Assembly (NCBI GenBank): GCA_028679075.1
Contig: JAJRCF010000027.1
Span: 1-36,056 of the forward strand
DNA length: 36,056 nt
Source: Methanoregula sp.
Lineage (GTDB): Archaea > Halobacteriota > Methanomicrobia > Methanomicrobiales > Methanospirillaceae
Direction: 5' to 3'
Part shown: piece by piece, positions 24,837 through 31,433 of the stretch
How the letters are laid out: each line of letters starts with the position of its first letter
Numbering within the stretch: position 1 is the stretch's first letter
Notes under the pieces: generated by a model
Told to the model about the DNA's origin: nothing
Database searches by the model: none
The model's input: the letters and a program-made list of their open reading frames with translations, nothing else
Program-made: the position numbers and the translations under genes

Positions 24837-26194
24837 TGACATTTCTTTCGACGATAGCGGACTGTTGGTTCGGCCTGTGCCGGAGAGCACCAATGGTCCG
24901 TGCCTCGCAGGCAGTGATTGGTGATCCACCTGAACCGGCCTATGAGGGAAGCCCGGATGGCGGGGCCGGTGGATCGGGAACGGCCCGGCGGGGAATCGGG
25001 GCCGCCCTGTCAGGCACGAAAACGCTGATCCGGAACCGGCAACTCCTCTGGTCCTCGCTCCTCGCCGGACTCGTGCTGGTCGCGCACCTCATCGCCCAGT
25101 GGGCGTTCTTCATACTCCCCCAATCCATGGAGTGGCGGTCCTTCGCTGATGCCCGTTTACTCCCATCGCTTGTCCTGACATTTGCGGTCGGGCTCCTCGC
25201 GATGTTCTGCCTGGTCTTCCTGCTGGCGGGCCTTGTCCTGAACATCTCTTCGCGGAAAGGTAGTCCGGTCTCATTCTTTCACGGGCTCAGCATGGCCAGA
25301 AAATACCTGGGACTACTTGCCGGGGGATCCGTGGTCGTGACACTCGCAGGCTTTCTGCTCCTGGTCCATCCCTTCATCGTCGAAGGAGTCCTCTTCGTTC
25401 ACAACCCCCGGTGGCTGCTCTTCGTTGATCCCTACCACGGTTATGGCGGCCTGCTCACATCGTTTGCCCTGACATTTGTGGCCGAGCTCCTGGCGGTGTT
25501 CTGCCTGGTCTTCCTGCTGGCGGGCCTTGTCCTGAGCATCTCTTCAAAGAAAGGCAGTCGGGTCTCATTCTTTCGCGGGCTCGCAATGGCCAGAAAAAAC
25601 ACAAGAACACTGGCCGGGTGGTCCGTGGTCGTGGCACTTGCAGGCACCCTGATCTTCATTGTCGGTGAATATTCCCATATGCTGTACTCAGCCATCTGGG
25701 TACCCCTGTTCAACGTGCTCAACCAGTTCCCCTTCTACCTCGTTTACGATGTGGATGTGGGGAGGATAGGAATTCCTCATATGCTCGTGGGAACACTGAT
25801 CCTTTCCGCAATCAACGTACTCCTGTTCATCCTGACCCTGTTTGTCGTACCCCTGCTCGTGCTTGAGGGGAAGAGCCTGAAGGAGGCGGTTTTTGGATCG
25901 TTTACCCTGATGAAGAAGTGCTGGGGAGAGGTGGCGGCCTGCGTTCTTGGCCTTGGAATGGTAGTATTCGCCGCCTTGCTCGCGTACCTGCTCTTCCAGG
26001 TTACCGGGATTTATCATTTTGAGAGCATCGGCAGCAACATGTACTCATCCCTGCTCCCGGGCGATGGGTGGATCGCCCTCGGCTTCCTGTACATTCTTGC
26101 CCTGTCCAGCCTTGTGTTAATCGTGGCAACCGTCGGAGGAATTGCATCACTGGACCTCTACACGTCTGCAAAGGACCGGGAGAGTGCGGGATGA
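24836..26194 (+). CDS. Tagged DUF6159-like membrane protein with internal duplication
   Basis: A 452-residue protein starting MTFLSTIADCWFGLCRRAP (Cys10, Cys15) with linker SPDGGAGGSGTARRG. The body is the DUF6159-like type but about 85-100 residues longer than its paralogs because one block occurs twice: LVLTFAVGLLAMFCLVFLL...SSRKGSPVSFFHGL and ALTFVAELLAVFCLVFLL...SSKKGSRVSFFRGL. The nucleotide copies (about 25160-25360 and 25460-25660) remain very similar, so the duplication is recent. C-terminal motifs VVPLLVLEGKSLKEAV, LMKKCWGEVAA and GIASLDLYTSAKD are intact. Confidence 0.85.
   Translation: MTFLSTIADCWFGLCRRAPMVRASQAVIGDPPEPAYEGSPDGGAGGSGTARRGIGAALSGTKTLIRNRQLLWSSLLAGLVLVAHLIAQWAFFILPQSMEWRSFADARLLPSLVLTFAVGLLAMFCLVFLLAGLVLNISSRKGSPVSFFHGLSMARKYLGLLAGGSVVVTLAGFLLLVHPFIVEGVLFVHNPRWLLFVDPYHGYGGLLTSFALTFVAELLAVFCLVFLLAGLVLSISSKKGSRVSFFRGLAMARKNTRTLAGWSVVVALAGTLIFIVGEYSHMLYSAIWVPLFNVLNQFPFYLVYDVDVGRIGIPHMLVGTLILSAINVLLFILTLFVVPLLVLEGKSLKEAVFGSFTLMKKCWGEVAACVLGLGMVVFAALLAYLLFQVTGIYHFESIGSNMYSSLLPGDGWIALGFLYILALSSLVLIVATVGGIASLDLYTSAKDRESAG
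25160..25660 (+). repeat. Direct in-frame duplication inside a tagged gene
   Basis: Copy 1 (about 25160-25360) and copy 2 (about 25460-25660) are about 300 bases apart in phase. They share long stretches such as TGTTCTGCCTGGTCTTCCTG and GCTGGCGGGCCTTGTCCTGA. Exact borders were set by eye. Confidence 0.75.
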
Positions 26195-27300
26195 CAGACA
26201 TCACCACCGTTGCGGACTGCTGGCTGGGGCTGTGCCGGAAAAGGCCTGTCATGCAGACAACGACAGCGGTGATGCTGGGAGAGGTCGAAACCGCCCATCC
26301 CATCCAGCCGGATGCCGGCGGTGCGGCCGGGGGCTTAGGAAGGGTACGGTGCGGGATCGGTATCGCCACGGAGAGCATCAGAACCCTGTTTGTGGAGAGG
26401 CACCTGCTCTGGTTCTCGCTCCTTGCAGGACTCGTACTCCTCTTCCTCTTCGTGGCAGAAGGGTGGAGCGTGACGCATCATGATTTCAACCTGCTGCCGT
26501 ACAGTATCTGGATTCCCTTCGGGGACTCGTCCCTTGTTGTGTTTAACATGCAGCTCTTCCTGATCGAGGCGGTCTGCCTGTCCAGTTTCACGTACCTCCT
26601 CGCGGGCCTGGTCCTGCACCGGAGCGCAGGCAGGGCTAACGGACCGGTCACGATCCGGAAGGCGTTCGCCGGAGTCAACACCCATACCGGCACACTGGCA
26701 GCGTTATCCGTCGCGATGGCGTTTGTGGCAACGGTAGTGTTTGAACTGGTCACCCACAACCAGTTCTTCGGAGGGGTCCTGCACACGGTTGATATGGCCT
26801 TGTTCAACCTGCCCTATGCGTACTATGTCCCGAACGGGATCACGTCCATGTATTATTTCTCCTTCAGGATCATGGCCATCAACATCCTCCTGTTCCTGCT
26901 GGCCCTGTACGTTGTGCCGGGCATTGTGCTTGAGGGCAGACGTCTGCTCCCGGCCCTTACAGGTTCTTTCAGTCTCGTGAAGAGGACCTGGCGCGAGCTG
27001 CTGGGCTGCATTCTCGTCCTCGGGGCGTTCGTCCTTGTGGTATTTGCGGTCGGGCTCCTGATCGGCCAATCGCCCCTTTTGCTCAACCATGACTACGACT
27101 TCTTCCTCCAGATGTCCCGCGGGCAGGTGCTGATGACCATTACCTGTTACGGCTTCCTCCTGGGCTGTTGCGTGCTGATGGCTCTCGGGTCGACAATCCT
27201 TGGGATCGCCATTATGGAACTGCATACGTACGGGAGAACAGGGTCAGTCCACCCGTTGCCTAAGAGCAATACGACCGCGGTCGGGGAGCCTTCACGATGA
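26191..27300 (+). CDS. Tagged DUF6159-like membrane protein, GLCRK type
   Basis: A 369-residue protein with tag MTDITTVADCWLGLCRKRP (Cys10, Cys15) and a slightly changed linker QPDAGGAAGGLGRVRCG. Body as in the other DUF6159-like members: VERHLLWFSLLAGLVLL, LAGLVLHRSAGRANGP, YVVPGIVLEGRRLLPALTGS, VKRTWRELLGCILVLG and IMELHTYGRTGSV. It overlaps its neighbours on both sides by ATGA. Closest in arrangement to the protein at 22111, in the first operon. Confidence 0.85.
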   Translation: MTDITTVADCWLGLCRKRPVMQTTTAVMLGEVETAHPIQPDAGGAAGGLGRVRCGIGIATESIRTLFVERHLLWFSLLAGLVLLFLFVAEGWSVTHHDFNLLPYSIWIPFGDSSLVVFNMQLFLIEAVCLSSFTYLLAGLVLHRSAGRANGPVTIRKAFAGVNTHTGTLAALSVAMAFVATVVFELVTHNQFFGGVLHTVDMALFNLPYAYYVPNGITSMYYFSFRIMAINILLFLLALYVVPGIVLEGRRLLPALTGSFSLVKRTWRELLGCILVLGAFVLVVFAVGLLIGQSPLLLNHDYDFFLQMSRGQVLMTITCYGFLLGCCVLMALGSTILGIAIMELHTYGRTGSVHPLPKSNTTAVGEPSR

Positions 27301-28034
27301 CCCGGTTCTCCGATGTGATCCACGAGTGGCTCGGGTTGTGTCCGGACAGGTATGCCGTCAAGACAAGGAACGCGGCGCTGCCCTTTGAGATGGATTCTCA
27401 GGCCCATGAGAAAAACAGGACATATATCAATGACGGGGTTGTCGTTGATTATGGGACAGGCAGGATCACAAAATGGTTTATCATAGGAGTGGTTGTCGCA
27501 CTCTTCGGAATCGTATTGGTGTTTCCCTTTATCGTCAAGGGGATATCATTTCGTCAGGCAAGTACCCTGTTCAGTGTATTTCTTCTCTTGTTCGCCATTG
27601 TCACATTGTACCGGGACATAAAAAAGGCCCGTCTGGAAATTAGACCTGATACCCTCATCCTCCACAGGCCTTTTCACAAGCCGGTGGTTATCCTGCGGGA
27701 CGATATCGCAACGGTAGAGATCCGGCAAAATGCATTGCCTTACCCGCTCTGGCACCAGAAGATATTGAATGTCTGCGTCATTCCCACCTGCTCTGCCGCC
27801 ATCATTCTCATAGAATACTGGGACCTGATTTCAGGAGAGATTACCTCTTCACGGTTCCTCCTCGATCTCATTTTCTACATCAACCTCATCTTGCTCTTCC
27901 TGGTGTTTTACAATCATTCCCGCGTACGGTCGTTTCCTGAAAAAGGAGTGATCATTACGAACAGAAAAGAAAGAATTACAGTTTTCAGTGAAAATCCGGG
28001 TGAGATTACCCGGTTGCTTGAGAAGACACCATGA
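27297..28034 (+). CDS. Tagged PH-like membrane protein, GLCPD type
   Basis: A 245-residue protein with tag MTRFSDVIHEWLGLCPD (Cys15). Instead of the DUF6159 body there is a pair of helices (about 61-77 and 83-99) followed by a soluble segment RLEIRPDTLILHRPFHKPVV-IL then RDDIATVEI, reminiscent of bacterial PH-like (YdbT-type) domains, and another pair of helices (about 160-205) before a terminal strand region SFPEKGVIITNRKERITV. The PH-like call is an inference from the strand pattern. Coupled by ATGA at both ends. Confidence 0.78.
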   Translation: MTRFSDVIHEWLGLCPDRYAVKTRNAALPFEMDSQAHEKNRTYINDGVVVDYGTGRITKWFIIGVVVALFGIVLVFPFIVKGISFRQASTLFSVFLLLFAIVTLYRDIKKARLEIRPDTLILHRPFHKPVVILRDDIATVEIRQNALPYPLWHQKILNVCVIPTCSAAIILIEYWDLISGEITSSRFLLDLIFYINLILLFLVFYNHSRVRSFPEKGVIITNRKERITVFSENPGEITRLLEKTP

Positions 28035-28492
28035 CATTATCCCTGGATTACCTCAGGAAAAAAGTTGGTTTGTGCCGACAGGGAGAACCGTCCCGGAAAA
28101 ACCCTGTCTTTACCGGTACGGCGGAGCCATACAAGGCACCCGCCCGGCCATTTCCTGCGCCAGCTGCCCCATCACCCGCGACAACCGCTACCCCCTCCGG
28201 GCCACGTCCGGTCTACCAGGAGAACTTCCTCCTGGTCCTCCTGCTGGTGGCCGGCCTGTTCTGCCTTGTGGACCTCAGGATGCTCGCCCTTGCCGGGATC
28301 TTTTACGCACTGCTCGTCTATTACGATGCCGGGACGCTGCATGCCGGGGAGAAGTTTAAGATGGAATCGCTCTTTGGAGATGTTGTTGCATGGCGTCCGC
28401 TGACATGGGCGATCTGCGTATTCGTTATCCCGCTCATCTTCCTCGCGTTTTACACATTCTCCCGTGAAGAGATCTTTAACGCGAACAACTGA
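28031..28492 (+). CDS. Tagged small membrane protein, GLCRQ type
   Basis: A 153-residue protein, last gene of operon 2. Tag MTLSLDYLRKKVGLCRQGE keeps Gly13 and Cys15 but has Lys in place of the conserved Trp. A Pro/Ala/Thr-rich linker (about 30-60, FPAPAAPSPATTATPSGPRP) leads to two closely spaced helices (about 65-98) and one more near the C-terminus (about 125-143). No family recognised. No glycine linker motif. Confidence 0.78.
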   Translation: MTLSLDYLRKKVGLCRQGEPSRKNPVFTGTAEPYKAPARPFPAPAAPSPATTATPSGPRPVYQENFLLVLLLVAGLFCLVDLRMLALAGIFYALLVYYDAGTLHAGEKFKMESLFGDVVAWRPLTWAICVFVIPLIFLAFYTFSREEIFNANN

Positions 28493-28596
28493 ACCAAAAG
28501 ACAACTGATACGCCGGGCCCTGCAACATTGGGTATTCCCGCCGGCAGTGCGCTCACCGTCCCCGCTTAAGAACGTGGACAAAAGAAAGGATTACAT

Positions 28597-28626
28597 TTTT
28601 ATATTGTAAATATCAATACATTTACG
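28597..28626 (+). promoter_or_regulatory. Promoter and operator 4 (class B) of DUF3821 protein 2
   Basis: TTTTTATATTG runs into half-sites TGTAAA (28605-28610) and TTTACG (28621-28626). The ATG at 28628 is 23 bases from the first base of the palindrome, as at all other sites. Likely leaderless. Confidence 0.82.
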
Positions 28627-28627
28627 T

Positions 28628-29668
28628 ATGTCAAAAACAGCCAGCAACAACCCGTACGGGTCCTGGAAGATGATCCTGCTGCTCATCATGGCAGGTGCAG
28701 TCGTATTGTCGTTGTCTCCCGTATCTGCGGAGAAGCCGTTTGTTACTATCGTGGCAAAAGGCGATCAGTCCTATTATATGGGGGAAAAAGTGGTCTTCAG
28801 CGGGATGAATACCGGTTCAGATACCACGTACCTCTTCATAACCGGACCCAACCTTGCCGAAGGCGGGGGAAAACTTGCTTCGCCAAATCAAAATGCGGTC
28901 AGCGGGGATCCCGGTTCATTCACCCAGGTACAAACCAAACCGGATAAAACCTGGGAATATACCTGGTATACGTCTGATGTCAGACTGGATGCCGGGACGT
29001 ATACGATTTATGCAGTGACTAATCCCGAATCCAAAGACCAGTTCAACAATCTGACAACCTATGGTACAGTCGGTATCATATACAAAAAACCCTTTATCGC
29101 CACAGCGATCTCCCCAAAGCCGGTCCTGACAGGACAGCCGTTTGCGGTCACCGGCTATGCGGAAGGTGACCCGGCCAGCGTCCAGCTCTGGATACTCGGC
29201 AACAGCTTCTTCTCCCTCATAACCGTCCCGGTCGACAGTGAAGCGAACTATACGTTCACTGCCGACGCCCGGTTCTCCAAAAACCTCACCGCGGGAGACT
29301 ATTACCTCATCGCGCAGCACTCGATGGCAGACAACCAGTTCGACATCGTATTCAACGGGGAATACGTCACTGCCATGGAGGGCAAAAACAGTACGAAACT
29401 CTTCCGGGTCACCGGGCCGGGAAGCCTGCAGGGCAGCGATGCCGCAGAGGCGCTCTTCTCTGCACTGAATGAGAACGAACACAGGAATGAGACCTACTAT
29501 GAAAGGGACACCTATACAATGGCAGTTTTTACGGTGGATGAGACCGGACACGCTCCAAAACAGACACAACCGGTCACAACCGCACCGGTACAACAGCAGG
29601 CCTTGTCTTCCCCGTCCCGGTTTGCCTCGTCCGTGATTACCGGTCTGCTTTCAGGAATGGTCGTGTAG
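28628..29668 (+). CDS. Secreted DUF3821-type surface protein 2
   Basis: A 346-residue exported protein. The first 15 residues (MSKTASNNPYGSWKM) form an unusually long n-region before the signal helix ILLLIMAGAVVLSL and cleavage near VSA; these first codons look derived from the regulator gene (TACGGGTCCTGGAAGATG against TTCGGGTTCTGGAAGATG). One DUF3821-type unit follows: GDQSYYMGEKVVFSG, TTYLFITGPNLAEGGGK, KTWEYTWYTSDVRLDAGTY, then an Ig-like half with GQPFAVTGYAEGDPASVQLW and GPGSLQGSDAAEAL. The Thr/Gln-rich tail ends in a short hydrophobic piece. Function unknown, probably cell surface. Confidence 0.82.
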   Translation: MSKTASNNPYGSWKMILLLIMAGAVVLSLSPVSAEKPFVTIVAKGDQSYYMGEKVVFSGMNTGSDTTYLFITGPNLAEGGGKLASPNQNAVSGDPGSFTQVQTKPDKTWEYTWYTSDVRLDAGTYTIYAVTNPESKDQFNNLTTYGTVGIIYKKPFIATAISPKPVLTGQPFAVTGYAEGDPASVQLWILGNSFFSLITVPVDSEANYTFTADARFSKNLTAGDYYLIAQHSMADNQFDIVFNGEYVTAMEGKNSTKLFRVTGPGSLQGSDAAEALFSALNENEHRNETYYERDTYTMAVFTVDETGHAPKQTQPVTTAPVQQQALSSPSRFASSVITGLLSGMVV

Positions 29669-29698
29669 AGCAGGCGGCAGGCAATCCATTTCTCTCCC

Positions 29699-29705
29699 TT
29701 TTTTT
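29699..29705 (+). terminator. Oligo-T terminator after DUF3821 protein 2
   Basis: Seven Ts about 30 bases after the stop codon and before the promoter of regulator 3. Confidence 0.45.
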
Positions 29706-29741
29706 CACCTGCCGGGAAAACCCGGTCCGCTGTCCCCAATG

Positions 29742-29772
29742 TTTTTATATTGTAAATGTCAATACATTTACA
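29742..29772 (+). promoter_or_regulatory. Promoter and operator 5 (class B) of regulator 3
   Basis: TTTTTATATTG overlaps a perfect palindrome TGTAAATGT - CAAT - ACATTTACA (29751-29772). ATG 29774 lies 23 bases from its first base. An in-frame ATG at 29756 lies inside the operator and is not the likely start. Confidence 0.85.
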
Positions 29773-29773
29773 T

Positions 29774-30223
29774 ATGTTCCTGCCAATGAACGAAAAACAG
29801 TTCGGGTTCTGGAAGATGCGACGCAGCGGGATGTCGAATGTCTCTATTGCAAACGAGCTCGGCATTACCCGGCAGGGAGTTTCCCAGGCACTCCTCGCGA
29901 TGAACGAGAAGATCGAGACCTCGCTCCGGGAGATGGCGCAGGCAAACCGGATCCAGATCGAGAAGATCGATGTGGAGCGGGGCGTCCTGTTCGGGCGGTC
30001 CATCCCGTTCCAGACCAATGCATATATTTTCGTCTCGGAGAAGCACGGCATGCAGGTCTGGTACGAGCACGACGGCGACTGCATCTCCTGCAATGAATTC
30101 ACAAAATGCATCGAGTTCATCTGGGACTTCGCAACCGAGCTGGGGATAAAACTCGAAAAGACTCAGGACCCGACAAAGATGGCTGAGGAACTGCTTGCAA
30201 AGGTCAGGGAGGATCGGGAATGA
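29774..30223 (+). CDS. HTH transcriptional regulator 3 of the tag island
   Basis: Third 149-residue paralog, closest to regulator 2: MFLPMNEKQFGFWKMRRSG, HTH with ITRQGVSQALLAMNEKIE, RSIPFQTNAYIFVSEKHG, and EHDGDCISCNEFTKC preserving the His/Cys pattern. Its operator is also the TGTAAA class, in agreement with the same recognition-helix residues. The start is set by the leaderless promoter, giving exactly the paralogs' length. Its stop overlaps the tagged gene at 30220 (ATGA), a two-gene module. Confidence 0.85.
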   Translation: MFLPMNEKQFGFWKMRRSGMSNVSIANELGITRQGVSQALLAMNEKIETSLREMAQANRIQIEKIDVERGVLFGRSIPFQTNAYIFVSEKHGMQVWYEHDGDCISCNEFTKCIEFIWDFATELGIKLEKTQDPTKMAEELLAKVREDRE

Positions 30224-31335
30224 ACCTCGTATCTGAAATTGCCGAACACTGGTTTGGCCTGTGCCGGAAGCCACCGGCAGTACATGCACTGCAGACGGGT
30301 ATCGGTATCCCGATGGGATCTGCCTGGGAGGGACTCCCGGATGGCGGGGGCGGCGGATCGGGCACTATTCGCCGGGGGATCGGGGCAGCCCTGTCAGGCA
30401 CGAAAACGCTGGCGCAGAACCGACAGCTCCTCTGGTTTACGCTCCTTGCCGGGCTTGTGCTGGCGGGAAATGCCATCGGCCAGGCAGCACTCCGCTACCT
30501 CGACAGGATCCTGCAACCGGATATCATCGTAAGTTATGTCCTAGACTTTTTCCTGGAGTTTATCACAGTGTTCTGCCTGCTGCTCCTGCTGGCGGGCCTT
30601 GTCCTGAGCCTCTCGTCAAAGAAAGGAGGTTCTGCATCGTTCTCAAAAGGACTTGCCGGGGCAAAAAAATACTGGAAACCAATCTTCCTGTGGTCGCTTG
30701 TCCTGGCACTCGCAGGCATACTGCTCTTCCGCATCTGGTGTTATGTATTCACCGGGTTGCCACCTGATTTCCGGTTCAATACCTTCGGGCCTTATTTCTT
30801 TGACAGCACGATTAACCAGTTCCCCTTCAACTGGACGCTCGACTGGGCCATGTTAACCGAACTTCCGGGCTACGGGGGACGATCCCTGCTGTTATTGATC
30901 TATCCGTTCGGGGTTCTGGAGGCGATGAACTTCCTTGTGATCAACCTGCTCCTCTTCGTCCTGACCCCATTTGTCGTGCCCCTCATCGTACTCGAGCAGA
31001 AGACCCTCAGGGAGGCAGTTGCGGGATCGTTTGCCCTGATGAAAAAGAGCTGGGCCGAGATCGCTACCTGCGCCGCATTCCTTGGCGTTGTCGTCTTCGG
31101 TGTATTTCTTACGTACCTTCTTGTCCAGGCGGTATCCGGGATCGTGTCACCCTACGAGACGGTGATGTTCCATCCCACCGTTACCTGGATTGCTCTGGCC
31201 CTCCTCTATAATCTCGCACTTGTAACCTTTGCGTTTGTCGTGGCAACCGTCGGAGGGATCGCTGCGCTCCATCTTTACACCTCCGCAAAGAGCAGGCAGA
31301 TGCCCGGATCTCCGGGACCAGAACCTCACGCATAA
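30220..31335 (+). CDS. Tagged DUF6159-like membrane protein, GLCRK type
   Basis: A 371-residue protein with tag MNLVSEIAEHWFGLCRKPP (Cys15), linker LPDGGGGGSGTIRRG and a six-helix DUF6159-like body: QNRQLLWFTLLAGLVLAG, LVLSLSSKKGGSASFSKGL, VVPLIVLEQKTLREAVAGS, LMKKSWAEIATCA and GIAALHLYTSAKS. Its linker and following GAALSGTKTL are nearly the same as in the protein at 24836, down to nucleotide level, showing a recent copy event. It is the only membrane gene in module 3, followed by a T6 terminator. Confidence 0.86.
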   Translation: MNLVSEIAEHWFGLCRKPPAVHALQTGIGIPMGSAWEGLPDGGGGGSGTIRRGIGAALSGTKTLAQNRQLLWFTLLAGLVLAGNAIGQAALRYLDRILQPDIIVSYVLDFFLEFITVFCLLLLLAGLVLSLSSKKGGSASFSKGLAGAKKYWKPIFLWSLVLALAGILLFRIWCYVFTGLPPDFRFNTFGPYFFDSTINQFPFNWTLDWAMLTELPGYGGRSLLLLIYPFGVLEAMNFLVINLLLFVLTPFVVPLIVLEQKTLREAVAGSFALMKKSWAEIATCAAFLGVVVFGVFLTYLLVQAVSGIVSPYETVMFHPTVTWIALALLYNLALVTFAFVVATVGGIAALHLYTSAKSRQMPGSPGPEPHA

Positions 31336-31336
31336 C

Positions 31337-31342
31337 TTTTTT
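31337..31342 (+). terminator. Short oligo-T terminator
   Basis: Six Ts directly after the stop of the tagged gene at 30220-31335. Confidence 0.35.
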
Positions 31343-31402
31343 CGATCCACACTTGGGAGGTAATCCCGGTGAGATGATGTTGCCTGAAAACAAAGAAAAT
31401 GA

Positions 31403-31432
31403 TTTTATATTGTAAATGTCTATACATTTACA
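31403..31432 (+). promoter_or_regulatory. Promoter and operator 6 (class B) of DUF3821 protein 3
   Basis: TTTTATATTG overlaps the palindrome TGTAAATGT - CTAT - ACATTTACA (31411-31432), differing from operator 5 by one base. ATG 31434 is 23 bases from its first base. Likely leaderless. Confidence 0.85.
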
Positions 31433-31433
31433 T

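Noticed and set aside
29756..29773. Upstream in-frame ATGs giving MSIHLH extensions for regulator 3 and for the DUF3821 gene at 31434
   Set aside because: The six codons lie within the operator palindrome, the other paralogs lack them, and the TATA spacing fits the later ATG.
19562..31335. Tag Cys as a lipoprotein lipobox
   Set aside because: The residue before Cys is Trp or Leu, not Gly/Ala/Ser, and there is no hydrophobic signal helix ahead of it.
17901..31432. Palindromes as insertion-sequence ends or attachment sites
   Set aside because: No transposase or integrase is present and the fixed distance to TATA box and start codon fits operators much better.
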